Assembly: GCF_000967655.1 (NCBI RefSeq) | Contig: NZ_JXYA01000009.1 | Coordinates: forward strand, 62,001-126,000 | Direction of reading: 5' to 3' | DNA: 64,000 nt | DNA from: Pseudoalteromonas rubra | GTDB taxonomy: Bacteria > Pseudomonadota > Gammaproteobacteria > Enterobacterales > Alteromonadaceae | In this document: one piece after another, positions 46,850 to 56,432 of the stretch | Layout of the letters: every line of letters starts with the position of its first letter | Numbering within the stretch: the first letter of the stretch is position 1 | The notes under the pieces: generated by a model | Told to the model about the DNA's origin: nothing | Seen by the model: only the letters and a program-made list of their open reading frames with translations | The model's database searches: none | Program-made: the position numbers and the translations under genes

Positions 46850-47828
46850 GTTTAGCCTTGAACGCTGTGAGCTGGACCCGAACTGGGACAGCTTCATTGC
46901 CACATCTCCCCATGGTAGTCCGTTTATTCATAGCCAGTTTATTGCGCTGCTGGGTGTGAAGTATCACGCCTATTATTGCTGTAAAGGCAAAGAAAAAATA
47001 GCCGCTGTGCTATTGATCGTAGATGAAAGCGAAACTCAGGTCATTGGCCACCATGATGTGATCCATGACGGCATAGCGCATCGCAATATCAGTCACCTTA
47101 ATCGTGCCCAGGGCCATTCCGAGTTATTTGCCGCGCAAGAATATATTGCCGAGTATCTCGCAGAGCACTACTCTCAGGTGCAACTCAAATTGCACCCGGC
47201 CATTAAAGATATTCGTGCTTTTTTGTGGGTCAATTATCATAACGATGGACCCAAGTATGCCGTGACCCCGCGCTATACCTCCATACTCGAGCTGGACGAG
47301 TTTGCCGCACCACGGGATACGCTAGAAGGCTCCGACAACTATAACAACAGCTCGGTGTCGAGGCGTCAGGAGATCCGCTACGGTATTAAAAAAGAAGTGA
47401 CCCTGAGTGACTCAACAGACTTCGCTTTATTCGCCAAGTACTATGGAATGACCATGGCTCGCCAGGGGATTGAAATTAGCACAGCGCAGCTGGATGCGCT
47501 TGCATTCAGGGTCAAGAACCTGGCACAGCAGGGGCTGCTCTGTATGTATCAGGCACAGACTCGTGAGCATGAAATTGGCAGTTTCGCGACTTACTTACTC
47601 CATCGGAACACGGCTTATTATTTTTACGGCGCAAACCACCCTGACATGCGTGACAGCCATACTGGTACAGCTGTGCTCTGGCAGGCTTTCCCATTGCTCG
47701 CACAAAAAGGCATATCACAGTTAGATTTAGAGGGGATTAACAGCCCTCAGAGAGGCTGGTTCAAACTGAGTTTTGGCGGCAATGTAGAGCCATATTTTCA
47801 TGTTCGGTTGGCAAAAACCGACGCTTAA
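46839..47828 (+). CDS. GNAT/FemAB-like N-acyltransferase
   Basis: 329 residues with two half-domains of the FemAB/GNAT type: PHGSPFIHSQFIALLG near the start, and YFYGANHPDMRDSHTGTAVLWQAFPLLAQKGISQLDLEGIN near the end. Such proteins N-acylate amino sugars or peptides. In this context it may acylate an amino group of the nonulosonic acid. Its stop overlaps the stop of the convergent FAD gene (shared TTAA). Confidence 0.72.
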   Translation: MKNKFSLERCELDPNWDSFIATSPHGSPFIHSQFIALLGVKYHAYYCCKGKEKIAAVLLIVDESETQVIGHHDVIHDGIAHRNISHLNRAQGHSELFAAQEYIAEYLAEHYSQVQLKLHPAIKDIRAFLWVNYHNDGPKYAVTPRYTSILELDEFAAPRDTLEGSDNYNNSSVSRRQEIRYGIKKEVTLSDSTDFALFAKYYGMTMARQGIEISTAQLDALAFRVKNLAQQGLLCMYQAQTREHEIGSFATYLLHRNTAYYFYGANHPDMRDSHTGTAVLWQAFPLLAQKGISQLDLEGINSPQRGWFKLSFGGNVEPYFHVRLAKTDA

Positions 47829-49201
47829 CTCGCGTCGGTTGCCTGCATAATGGACTCGTAGGCCTCGATCAGCACCTCAGCCTGACGCCAGCACTTTCCG
47901 CTGAATCGACCAGATACCACGACATTGTCAACACAGTTTGACAATGTCTCATAGTTTTGCTGATTAACAGCCTGAAACTCTGTGGTGGGTACCGGAAACG
48001 TGTTGTTAATCACCTGAGTCTGCCCACTGACACACTTTGCCTGTGGGTCAACTACCCCCATCGACACAAGCTGCTGGATGATCTCAGACTGGGTAAAGGA
48101 GTCAACTTCATCAGGACTGCACAAGATCTCTGCAGATAAGTGATTATGGTTACTCTGCCCGGTTAGATTTGGATACAAGGTCAGGCGAAATATCGCACTA
48201 CTCGGATCCCAGACCCAAAGATAATGGGACTTGTTATCAAGCAAGGGTCTGTCAAAGTTAAGATGAAAAATAAGCGCTGTGCGCAAGGTTACCAGGCCTC
48301 TTGCCGGCGTCAGGCCCATCGCGGCTAAGGCAATAAAAGGCGGTGCACTCCAGAAAAGAAAATCGCAGTCAAGTACGCGTTCACTGTTAGCCAAAACCAG
48401 ACTAGTCACTTTTTTATCATGATGTGCAATGTTTGCCACCCGCTCTGAGGTGATAATTTCAATCCCGGCGCGCTCAACACGCTTTTGCAGTTGAGTTACC
48501 CAATAGCCAATGCCCTCTCCCGTCGTTGGGTAGTAGTAAGTCACCTCGCTGAGGTTATCCTGTACTTTGCGCTGCTGAAAATCGGCTTCCCGCTGATAAC
48601 CCAGCTTAGCATCAAAGGCCGGAAGCTGCTTAAGGGTGGCTGTTACATCAGCGGGCAATGCCAGAATACGGGTAAAACCAAATAATCCCGCAGCCATAGT
48701 CAATGACTTCAGCGGCGCATCCTGCCCATATAACTTACGTAATATTGGCACCACGATACTTTCTGTGAAGACGACACCTAAAGAATTGGTACAGTAGTCA
48801 TAGATTAAATTAGACTCAGGTAGATCAGTATGATTGATGAGTTCACCACAGCCCTGCTGATAAATGTCTTGTGGTAACTTAGAAGCGTCCGGAAATGGGC
48901 TGTTCAAGTCCCAGCTGCCGCCAAAATAGTTACCTGAGCATAGCCTGGCAATTTTATGCCAACTGCTTGTATCCGTATCTGCGAATAATATCTCGTCTAA
49001 CTCTGCCATACCGGTGGCGTTGGGAATATGTGAACCCATATCATAAGCAGCACCTGAGCTGTCTTTGACAGAGCAAAACAAGCCACCAACCGTATCGGCT
49101 TGCTCGATCAACACCACATTAGTAAAGCGTTGCTTTAACAGCAAAGCCGCCACCATGCCACAAATGCCGCCGCCAACAACAACCGCCTGAGTATTCGCCA
49201 T
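47825..49201 (-). CDS. FAD/NAD(P)-binding oxidoreductase (amine oxidase-like)
   Basis: 458 residues beginning with the dinucleotide-binding motif VVVGGGICGMVAALLL and acidic LIEQADTVGG, followed by DMGSHIPN as in UDP-galactopyranose mutase and protoporphyrinogen-oxidase-type flavoproteins. A second FAD element is CVDNVVVSGRFSG. It shares an operon with the DUF4910 gene (2-bp gap) downstream of the Maf gene. A role in sugar or acyl oxidation is likely; the substrate is unknown. Confidence 0.83.
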   Translation of the reverse strand: MANTQAVVVGGGICGMVAALLLKQRFTNVVLIEQADTVGGLFCSVKDSSGAAYDMGSHIPNATGMAELDEILFADTDTSSWHKIARLCSGNYFGGSWDLNSPFPDASKLPQDIYQQGCGELINHTDLPESNLIYDYCTNSLGVVFTESIVVPILRKLYGQDAPLKSLTMAAGLFGFTRILALPADVTATLKQLPAFDAKLGYQREADFQQRKVQDNLSEVTYYYPTTGEGIGYWVTQLQKRVERAGIEIITSERVANIAHHDKKVTSLVLANSERVLDCDFLFWSAPPFIALAAMGLTPARGLVTLRTALIFHLNFDRPLLDNKSHYLWVWDPSSAIFRLTLYPNLTGQSNHNHLSAEILCSPDEVDSFTQSEIIQQLVSMGVVDPQAKCVSGQTQVINNTFPVPTTEFQAVNQQNYETLSNCVDNVVVSGRFSGKCWRQAEVLIEAYESIMQATDAS

Positions 49202-49203
49202 AA

Positions 49204-50532
49204 CTACGCCTCCAACTGACTCTTTGGAGGGAGCATTTTCAACAACGCATGTGCCTCCAGCTTATTGATTGCACCTGCAAATTCCGTGACAGATTGATTG
49301 TACTTTTCTGCAATGTCTATAGTGTCATGCTCCCCATCACTGTAACAGAGCAACATCTTGATATGATTGAGCTCGTCTAGCTGGCGGGTCCGCTCTTCAC
49401 TGAAAAAACTGAGTGTTGGATATAACCCCCGGTTGCCCAGGTTAGGTTCACCATAAGGATGGGTATTTTCAAACCGAGCGCTTTGTTCAAATGCCAAAAA
49501 GATTTTTTCGAGCTTATCAATGCTATCCAGTAGTGGTTTGATGCCCATATAGTCTTTGTTATCGAGTGATGTGTGATATTCCTTGTAGCCAGTATGAAAA
49601 CTGCGGCTTACACAGCATACGGGGAATTGGAAGCCAGGCGCATTGTACTGGCGCTCATCAGAACCACCGAGCGGACTAAATGGAATATTGCTATGACTAT
49701 GACCTTGCTCACTCAGGTGATACAAGAGTTTATCAAGTAACCCGTTGTCATTGCGGCTGTGTTTAAACACCAGTTCCTGGGGGTCTCCCCCTAAGCAGTT
49801 AAGTACCAACCCAGATACCAGGTGCTGGCGAAAATGATCCTGCAGCAGGTGCAGTACCCCAAGACTCCCGATGGTCTCAGGGTGCAGCATAAAACGGTAT
49901 GTGTAGCGGCGGTTCGGCCACTGTTTAATCCTGTGATACAAACCCAGTAACACCAGTGGCCCACTGAGTTCATTGTTGGCCATTGAAGGGTGACACAAAT
50001 AAGAACTGAGCAGGACCTCCTGCTTTGACTGACCGTCAAGTACCGCTTGCGCAATATCCAGGTGCCCATCAACAAAGCGGCTCTTAATCACAGCGCGATA
50101 TTGGCCAGGCTTAAGCTGTTCACGACGCGAATGACTCATGCAAAAACCCCAGCGCTTTTTATAATAGCTGGTCACATAAGGTACTGCCTCAGGCAGCTCT
50201 GGTAAACTGTACAAATGCGCTTGTAACTCTTCCAAAGACAGAGTTATGTCCACAGGCTCAGAGTAATTCACGACTTCGAGGTTGAGTCTGTGCATATCCG
50301 CCACTCGCTCACCATCAGGTCCTAACAGATACGCTTCATCGCAGTGCCATTCCTGTGGAACCTGCCAGTCGAACAGAGCGGTCCCCGAAGGAATAGACAG
50401 CCGCTCCAATGGCAGATAACGCGCAAAAATATCATAACTTTGTCTCAGCCCTGGGCCTGTGATCGACCTCAAGATGGGAAACAACTCATCATAAAGGTCA
50501 CTGTAAAAGGCTTCTGTTTCTTGATATGGCAC
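49204..50532 (-). CDS. DUF4910/DUF2172 aminopeptidase-like protein
   Basis: 442 residues of the aminopeptidase-like family often found in polysaccharide and flagellin-modification clusters. Zinc-peptidase-like segments are SSYLCHPSMANNELSGPLVL, MLHPETIGSLG, LGGSDERQYNAPGFQFPVCCVSR and EYHTSLDN; a winged-helix-like tail follows. No peptide substrate is known for these cluster members, and a deacylase or hydrolase role on glycan intermediates is possible. It lies 5 bp after the Maf gene. Confidence 0.8.
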   Translation of the reverse strand: MPYQETEAFYSDLYDELFPILRSITGPGLRQSYDIFARYLPLERLSIPSGTALFDWQVPQEWHCDEAYLLGPDGERVADMHRLNLEVVNYSEPVDITLSLEELQAHLYSLPELPEAVPYVTSYYKKRWGFCMSHSRREQLKPGQYRAVIKSRFVDGHLDIAQAVLDGQSKQEVLLSSYLCHPSMANNELSGPLVLLGLYHRIKQWPNRRYTYRFMLHPETIGSLGVLHLLQDHFRQHLVSGLVLNCLGGDPQELVFKHSRNDNGLLDKLLYHLSEQGHSHSNIPFSPLGGSDERQYNAPGFQFPVCCVSRSFHTGYKEYHTSLDNKDYMGIKPLLDSIDKLEKIFLAFEQSARFENTHPYGEPNLGNRGLYPTLSFFSEERTRQLDELNHIKMLLCYSDGEHDTIDIAEKYNQSVTEFAGAINKLEAHALLKMLPPKSQLEA

Positions 50533-50537
50533 TACTA

Positions 50538-52619
50538 CTACTCCCGTCCCAGATCACACTTCTCAGTGTAATGCTCACAAAAATGTGCATAAATTTCTTT
50601 GATATAGCTCATCCACAGCTGATTTAAACGCTGGTACTGCTCAAGACAAAATGCTTCATCTTCATAGGTATACAAAAGTGTAATCAAAGGACAGTGATAA
50701 TACAGCAATGACCCCTTAAGCACATGGAACAAATGCCCCCATTTGGAGTCACGATACGCGAATACATAGCGAGCCTGACGCCTGAGTTGATCAGCCGCTT
50801 CCTGACGGGTTTGTACTGGCTCAGACGCAATGCTACAAATGTGTTCAACCAGCTCTTTCAGACCATTCAGCGCAATCACTTCCTCGCTGACGTCATCCAG
50901 AGGAAACACATTGAAGCACTCAGATTTGATAGCTTCAACCGTGGCCTGAATATCAAATGCTTCTTCGATATCAAGCAAGTCTTCTGCTTTTACAGGCAGT
51001 GCCTTGGCTATTTGCGCACCACTACCGATATTCAGGCACGTATCTACGTCATAGTATCTGAGTAGTTTTTCAAGCTGAGCATGGGCTATCATAAACAAGT
51101 CATTGGATACCACAATCCCACCGAAATTAGCCGGTAGTGTATGTCCTTTTATCTCCAGATGACCGAACCCCAAGGATTCATCATCCTCGTTTCGGGCCCG
51201 ATAAATACTGTCTTTACTATGGTGTGCCCCTCTTGGGTCTTTACCATTATCCACCCCGAACAAGTATACATTGCGAAAACCAAGGTAGAGCGCAAATGAC
51301 AGCGCCGTATTCGCAACTACCGGGTTACTGTATGGGATTTTGGGCAAGGTTTGTGACATATAGCGCAGCGCCAGCAAGTCCATCATGGAAGTCCCTGCTT
51401 CGGCTCCTTTTGCCGCAATACCCGCCCATTTATATCTATGATTAGTATCCGGATAAAGTGTACTTAGACCAATCAAATTGGTGTTCTGGTACACTTCTGG
51501 CGGCACAATATCACCAAAAATCTTATAATTAGAATAAGGCCTTTCCACCAGCGCATGGAAGTCGACAGGTATCCCTTTGTTATGCAAGGTTGCAATGGAA
51601 GTACCCGCTGCAATCACGATGGCGTTTTTATGATTGCGCTTTATGAATGCTTCCGCTTCGTCTAAGGAGGGGCCATTGCCAATGATAAAAACAGGCGTGT
51701 CTTTGTTAATATTTGACGCGCTTCTCGTCAACCAGGCCGCTTTATTTCTGACATGATGAATACTGTGTGCCAAACCGGTCACGGCATCATTATAAAAGCC
51801 ATGCCCAAACTGGAATCTGAAGTAGTCTTTTGCCCACTGCTGGATCAAAGTATTTAGCTGTGCACCGGGAGTATGCTGATAGCAAAAACTGCGCACCAGC
51901 GCAAAGGCGCCTACATCTTCGGCGACCTTTTCTATATCCTGAATAAATAGGCTGTGGTCTACGCCCAAATGAAAGAATAAACACCCGCCCTGCTCGTCTA
52001 TATCAGCAATAATTTGAAACCAGTCAGTACAAAACAGACTGGCAAAAAACTGTTCAAAATCAGGTTCAATCAAGAAAATGTAATCGAACTGAGTGCGCTC
52101 CAGTAACAAAGGAATGTGGTAGCCCAGACCTATGCCAAAAATCACGGCGCTTGGAAAATGTTCAGGTATTTTACTGAGCGGCGCCTGCCCCTGATCGCGG
52201 ATATCGATCATCAGGTTTGTCAGCTCAGTCATATAGCGCACATGCAAGCGCTCGTCTTCCTGGTTTTGGCCATACCCCGTATAATCGGTCAGGCTCATAA
52301 CGGGCTTACTGAGTTGTCGCTCCACCTGCTCTGTGGTTTGCTCTATAGGCGACTGTGAATAAATGGGCGCACTGCTGCCTTTAGGAACAAAATTACCATG
52401 ACCAGATGAGGTCACATGGAGGCAAAACTCCTCGCGAACGTCGTAGTTACTGATTGCCTTAGCAATGTCTGGATAGTATTGCTCGAAACTTTGCAGGTTT
52501 TTGCTGAAGCGCTCATTGGCCTCATGGGCGAATTTCGCCTCCCGAGCCTGGTGCGCAGTTGTTTCCGAGAGTTTCTCGCTAAGAGACTCTAGTTGTTGTG
52601 ATATCGGATCTTTGTTCAT
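50538..52619 (-). CDS. Motility accessory factor (Maf), flagellin nonulosonate glycosyltransferase
   Basis: 693 residues of the MptE-like/DUF115 family. The Rossmann domain has IIGNGPSLDEAEAFI (near residue 312) and IVIAAGTSIATLHNKGIPVDFHALVERP, with FGIGLGYHIPLLLE further N-terminal. Maf proteins are thought to transfer pseudaminic or legionaminic acid to Ser/Thr of flagellin. It follows the FliT-like gene by 18 bp, placing transfer next to flagellin export chaperones. It is the only Maf-type gene in the window, so it is the main candidate transferase for the pse products. Confidence 0.92.
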   Translation of the reverse strand: MNKDPISQQLESLSEKLSETTAHQAREAKFAHEANERFSKNLQSFEQYYPDIAKAISNYDVREEFCLHVTSSGHGNFVPKGSSAPIYSQSPIEQTTEQVERQLSKPVMSLTDYTGYGQNQEDERLHVRYMTELTNLMIDIRDQGQAPLSKIPEHFPSAVIFGIGLGYHIPLLLERTQFDYIFLIEPDFEQFFASLFCTDWFQIIADIDEQGGCLFFHLGVDHSLFIQDIEKVAEDVGAFALVRSFCYQHTPGAQLNTLIQQWAKDYFRFQFGHGFYNDAVTGLAHSIHHVRNKAAWLTRSASNINKDTPVFIIGNGPSLDEAEAFIKRNHKNAIVIAAGTSIATLHNKGIPVDFHALVERPYSNYKIFGDIVPPEVYQNTNLIGLSTLYPDTNHRYKWAGIAAKGAEAGTSMMDLLALRYMSQTLPKIPYSNPVVANTALSFALYLGFRNVYLFGVDNGKDPRGAHHSKDSIYRARNEDDESLGFGHLEIKGHTLPANFGGIVVSNDLFMIAHAQLEKLLRYYDVDTCLNIGSGAQIAKALPVKAEDLLDIEEAFDIQATVEAIKSECFNVFPLDDVSEEVIALNGLKELVEHICSIASEPVQTRQEAADQLRRQARYVFAYRDSKWGHLFHVLKGSLLYYHCPLITLLYTYEDEAFCLEQYQRLNQLWMSYIKEIYAHFCEHYTEKCDLGRE

Positions 52620-52637
52620 ACATCAGCCAATGTCGTA

Positions 52638-52934
52638 TTATGTGTTTTTATACGCTTTGATCTTTTTTTGATTGCCAACAAATTGCGAAAGCTCTTTTGC
52701 CACTGACACTTTGCTTTGTTGTAATGCGCCGGAGAGCGTTTGGATATGATTAAATAGAGAGATTGCAGCCTGCTGAGTGGCTTGTGACTCAGCGAGCATT
52801 TCTTGCGTTAATGTCGCACGGAGCTGTTCATCAAAGTGCTTAAAGAGACGCTGTGCCTCCTCAAGCTCGCCTGCCTGGCAAGCCGCATCTACTGCTTCTA
52901 AAGATGCTTCTATTTCAGTAAAGCTAACCGACAT
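52638..52934 (-). CDS. fliT: FliT-like flagellar chaperone
   Basis: 98-residue helical protein with the size and position of FliT/FlaI, the chaperone for FliD, between fliS and the Maf gene. Sequence is poorly conserved: charged helices such as LEAVDAACQAGELEEAQRLFKHFDEQLRA and a basic tail. The frame stays open back to 52955, overlapping the end of fliS, with several ATG codons and no clear ribosome site. I give 52934, so translation is probably coupled to fliS. Confidence 0.65.
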   Translation of the reverse strand: MSVSFTEIEASLEAVDAACQAGELEEAQRLFKHFDEQLRATLTQEMLAESQATQQAAISLFNHIQTLSGALQQSKVSVAKELSQFVGNQKKIKAYKNT

Positions 52935-53352
52935 TGGCATCAGCGCCATTGTCATTCAACGTCTGCTGTCGCACGTCGACAGGGATTGCATCCCAGGCTG
53001 ACTTAATTTCCTTTAACAGGTTTGACACTTCATCGACGATTGCCGGATCGTTTTGCAGACTGGCATCCAGTAATCTGTCAATCATATAAGAATACAAAGC
53101 ATATAAATTCTCGGTGACTTCTCCACCCACTTCAAAATCCAAACAACCTCGAAGTGCCTCTAAAATCGCAGAGGCTTTTGAAATATGTTCTGCTTTTGCC
53201 TCAAGGTGGCGCTTTTCAATCGATACTTTAGCAAGTACCATTTTCTCCACTGCGCCAGCCATTAGCATTTGAATAATTTCGTAACGATCAGCACCGGCTA
53301 CACGTGTTTTCAGTGCTTCTTTTTGATAATTTTTAACTCTTGCGTTGTACAT
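52924..53352 (-). CDS. fliS: Flagellin export chaperone FliS
   Basis: Binds the C-terminus of flagellin and prevents early polymerisation. The 142 residues begin MYNARVKNYQKEAL and contain DRYEIIQMLMAGAVEKMVLAK and LYSYMIDRLLDASL, typical FliS helices. It follows fliD by 9 bp. Confidence 0.96.
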   Translation of the reverse strand: MYNARVKNYQKEALKTRVAGADRYEIIQMLMAGAVEKMVLAKVSIEKRHLEAKAEHISKASAILEALRGCLDFEVGGEVTENLYALYSYMIDRLLDASLQNDPAIVDEVSNLLKEIKSAWDAIPVDVRQQTLNDNGADANVG

Positions 53353-53361
53353 AATGGCTCC

Positions 53362-54768
53362 TTACTTAGACTTGGTGAACCCTGGCAAATTCGCGAGCTG
53401 AGCGCCGAGATAAGACTGAGTTTGCTGCATCTGGGCGATTAACACATCCAACCCAGCGTACTGCTTTCTTAGCCTTTCTTCTAAAGACGCCATTCTATAT
53501 TCGTGATTTTCAACATCGTCTTCTAAATCACTGATCCGGCTGTTCAGGCCATCTTCCCGGTCTTTAATCAAACCGCTCGAGCTTGCATAATTGTCAAGCA
53601 ACGTTTCAAGTTGCTTGGCGACTCCATTCTCTCCTGCAAACGCTGTGCCAATATCATCATAATTACTGTCCATCGCGTCATTCAGACTGCGCACCAAAGA
53701 CGATTTTTCAAGATAACCGTCATTATCCACTCCCAAACCAATATCAAAGATGGTTTCAAATGGACCTGCATCTGTCAGTGTCGTTGACAGTGTAGTGATG
53801 AGCTGGTCACTCAGAGTACGCATGGACGAGTCACCATTTAAGGGTTTGCCTATCCGCGTCTGAAAACCTATGTTGCCAATCAGATTATTATAGTTCGAGA
53901 TAAACTCATCTATGAGCGTGTTGACCGACTCTCTGTCATAGTCCACATTCAAGCTGGCAGTATCATAACCATCGGTATCGTTTCCTGCGCTCTTGGCCAG
54001 TGCCTTGATGGTCATGTCTTGTACCGCATCTTTAAAGGTATTGGTGTCGCTCTGTACTTCGAGGCCATCCACGGTGATGATAGCGTTACGTGCATCTTCT
54101 GTGGGGTCAATGGTCATCCCGCCGGTAGTACCGATTGACACGGCATCCAGCTCAGCATTGTCATTGGTCACAGTTAAACGGTTACCGTCGCCGGTCACAT
54201 TGGAGGTTAATACCAATTTTGAGCCCGCTGTAGTCCCTGTGTTTACAATGTTGGCAGTTACACCAAAGTTTGAATCTGACGCATTGATAGCATCCCTGAG
54301 CTCACCTAACGTCATCCCTGCTGTTACGTCAAGGGTGAAGTTGTTGTCAGTGCCCGCACCGAACGTTAAGGTGCCACCCGTGGCACTCACGACATCGTCT
54401 ATAGACGCAAAGGCGTTGTCGGCAGACACAGCTCGGCTGCCCTGCGCCAATTGTTTGACAGCAATGTCGAAGTTACCGACAGAGATGTCCGACGTCGGCG
54501 TCACGCTAATGATATCACCTGACGAAGGTTGTGTAATGTTGGCAACCCGTTTACCAAAGTTATCCGGATCAGCCAGCTTTTTAACTGTGTCGTTTAATTT
54601 GGAGATAGCAGATTTAACCTCGCCCAAGGCAGAGAGTTCTACTTTCAAAGACTCTTCTTTTTTGACGAAGGCCTGCATCTTGGGAATATTTTCGGCATCT
54701 ATCGATGCTTTAATAATACTCTCCAAGTCCAGACCCGAGCCGACGCCTGCAGACGTAATAAGTGGCAT
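53362..54768 (-). CDS. fliD: Flagellar filament cap protein FliD
   Basis: Capping protein at the filament tip under which flagellin folds. The 468 residues have the FliD N-terminal region (ITSAGVGSGLDLESIIKASIDAE), a variable centre, and a coiled-coil C-terminus (LNSRISDLEDDVENHEYRMASLEERLRKQYAGLD). It lies 24 bp after flaG. Confidence 0.97.
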   Translation of the reverse strand: MPLITSAGVGSGLDLESIIKASIDAENIPKMQAFVKKEESLKVELSALGEVKSAISKLNDTVKKLADPDNFGKRVANITQPSSGDIISVTPTSDISVGNFDIAVKQLAQGSRAVSADNAFASIDDVVSATGGTLTFGAGTDNNFTLDVTAGMTLGELRDAINASDSNFGVTANIVNTGTTAGSKLVLTSNVTGDGNRLTVTNDNAELDAVSIGTTGGMTIDPTEDARNAIITVDGLEVQSDTNTFKDAVQDMTIKALAKSAGNDTDGYDTASLNVDYDRESVNTLIDEFISNYNNLIGNIGFQTRIGKPLNGDSSMRTLSDQLITTLSTTLTDAGPFETIFDIGLGVDNDGYLEKSSLVRSLNDAMDSNYDDIGTAFAGENGVAKQLETLLDNYASSSGLIKDREDGLNSRISDLEDDVENHEYRMASLEERLRKQYAGLDVLIAQMQQTQSYLGAQLANLPGFTKSK

Positions 54769-54792
54769 TTGCTACCTCCAATTCACTTTCAT

Positions 54793-55224
54793 TTATGCTG
54801 TCCTGTCAAACAGCAAACCTTTTCCTGATACTTTATCGGCAAATTCTTCCAAAGCCTTAGCAACTTCACGAAATTCCTCTGACGGGATCTCCCGGATCAC
54901 TTCATCGCTGCCCTTGTCAATGACTCTAATAAAAGGCGGATTGCCTTTATCATCAAACTCAAACGACAAATTGGTTGCGGTGACCGGTATAAAGTCATTC
55001 AGCTTCGCCAGATCAGATTTAACCTGGGCGAACAATTTTTCCTGCGCATCAGGGTCAGCTTCTTCCTTTTGCTTGTCCTGAGCTCGAACTGCAGGGTTAT
55101 CAACCAACTTGGTTAATTTCTCTACAGCCCGTAACGTCTCTGCGTTTTCCTCAGGCTTAATTTGACCAGGAGTGAGCACCGCATTATTTGAGCCAAGCCC
55201 TAATGTTGCCTGAATCTCTTTCAC
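54793..55224 (-). CDS. flaG: Flagellar protein FlaG
   Basis: 143-residue FlaG-family protein, linked in relatives to filament length control. The C-terminal block LSFEFDDKGNPPFIRVIDKGSDEVIREIPSEEF is the family signature; the N-terminal half is charged and variable. It precedes fliD, and no RpoN or FliA site is visible in the 82-bp gap upstream, so it may be read through from the flagellin gene. Confidence 0.93.
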   Translation of the reverse strand: MKEIQATLGLGSNNAVLTPGQIKPEENAETLRAVEKLTKLVDNPAVRAQDKQKEEADPDAQEKLFAQVKSDLAKLNDFIPVTATNLSFEFDDKGNPPFIRVIDKGSDEVIREIPSEEFREVAKALEEFADKVSGKGLLFDRTA

Positions 55225-55306
55225 AATACACCTCCAATCATTAGTCTAACTGTAAGTATACGCCAAGTTTCGCGATTTCTCATGCAAACTTGACGTTACA
55301 CTATTA

Positions 55307-56269
55307 TTAGCCTAAGAGCGACAGGGCGACCTGAGGACGCTGATTAGCCTGACTCAGGATTGAACTACTTGCCTGTTGCAGGATCTGCATCTTAGTCAAA
55401 CTGGCTGTTTCAGCTGCGAAGTCAGTATCCTGGATACGAGAACGTGCAGCTGTCAGGTTTTCCGCAACATTTGACTGGTTACGAATCGTTGACTGGAACC
55501 GGTTTTGTACCGCACCCAGCTCCGCACGCTTCTTATCCACAACCGCAATAAGTTGGTCCATACCGGCAAGTACCGCTTGCGCATTGGCTTGTGAAGAAAC
55601 CGAGATACCTGCTTCAGTGAATACGTTTGAGAACACTTTAGCGTCAGCTTCTGTGCCTATCGTGGTACTAATGGTTTCTGTGGTGGTACTTAGCGCAACC
55701 CCGGTTACCCCACTGGCGATACCCGCAATACCTGACAACGTAAAGCCACCGTTGGCCTGCAGGTCGTTGGTTGTAGCGGCAACGTTTTGCATACTAAAGC
55801 CGATGGTTTGTACTGCATCCGCACCAACCTGGAAGTTTGCATCATATGTGCCGTCAAGCAGGTTTTGACCACCAAAGGTGGTGTCAGCTGCAACCCGGTT
55901 TACTTCCTCAGAAAGTGAGCGAATTTCTTCTTGCAGTGCCAGTCTGTCTTCATCGGTGTTTGAACCGTTAGACGCCTGTTGAGCCAGTGTTCTGATCCGT
56001 TGGAACATTTGAGTGGTTTCGTCTAGCGCCCCTTCAGCAGTTTGCGCCAGCGAGATACCGTCGTTCGCGTTTCGGATACCCTGATTCAGACCGTTGATTT
56101 GACCGTTTAGACGGTTGGTGATTTGCATACCTGCAGCATCGTCTTTTGCACTGTTAATGCGCAAACCCGACGACAAGCGTTGGAAAGATGTATCTAACGC
56201 ACCTGAGGATTTGTTTAATTGCCGCTGTGCGTTCAATGAACTCACATTGGTGTTTACATATAAAGCCAT
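55307..56269 (-). CDS. Flagellin, FliA-dependent paralogue 1
   Basis: Filament subunit of 320 residues. The conserved D0/D1 ends are MALYVNTNVSSLNAQRQL and SRIQDTDFAAETASLTKMQILQQAS; the central region (about residues 165-235) is short and Thr/Ser/Ala-rich, a plausible site for O-linked glycan. The leader has a strong ribosome site (GGAGG) that is perfectly complementary to part of the small RNA predicted at 57815-57914. The RNA segment identical to the plus strand here is 56275-56288. A FliA promoter lies at 56370-56396. Confidence 0.97.
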   Translation of the reverse strand: MALYVNTNVSSLNAQRQLNKSSGALDTSFQRLSSGLRINSAKDDAAGMQITNRLNGQINGLNQGIRNANDGISLAQTAEGALDETTQMFQRIRTLAQQASNGSNTDEDRLALQEEIRSLSEEVNRVAADTTFGGQNLLDGTYDANFQVGADAVQTIGFSMQNVAATTNDLQANGGFTLSGIAGIASGVTGVALSTTTETISTTIGTEADAKVFSNVFTEAGISVSSQANAQAVLAGMDQLIAVVDKKRAELGAVQNRFQSTIRNQSNVAENLTAARSRIQDTDFAAETASLTKMQILQQASSSILSQANQRPQVALSLLG

Positions 56270-56369
56270 AATAGCCTCCGCTTTATCAATATAACTCGCT
56301 GAGACGGGATACCCCTACCCTGCCAGCAGCGATGATTTAGAGTCCTAGATTGATAGTTCTCTAAATCCG

Positions 56370-56396
56370 ATATCGACTGATAAAGCGAAAGCTTTA
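56370..56396 (-). promoter_or_regulatory. FliA (sigma28) promoter of flagellin paralogue 1
   Basis: On the minus strand TAAA, then exactly 15 bases, then GTCGATAT, against consensus TAAA-N15-GCCGATAA (six of eight in the -10 element). Expected leader about 90 nt, including the predicted small RNA target. Confidence 0.65.
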
Positions 56397-56432
56397 GCCT
56401 TATTTGCAAATTATTTTAATTTTTTTGTGTTA

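Noticed and set aside
53993..55081. Plus-strand reading frame of 362 codons opposite fliD and flaG
   Set aside because: Composition mirrors the antisense of fliD; no recognisable motif, and fliD and flaG are well supported.
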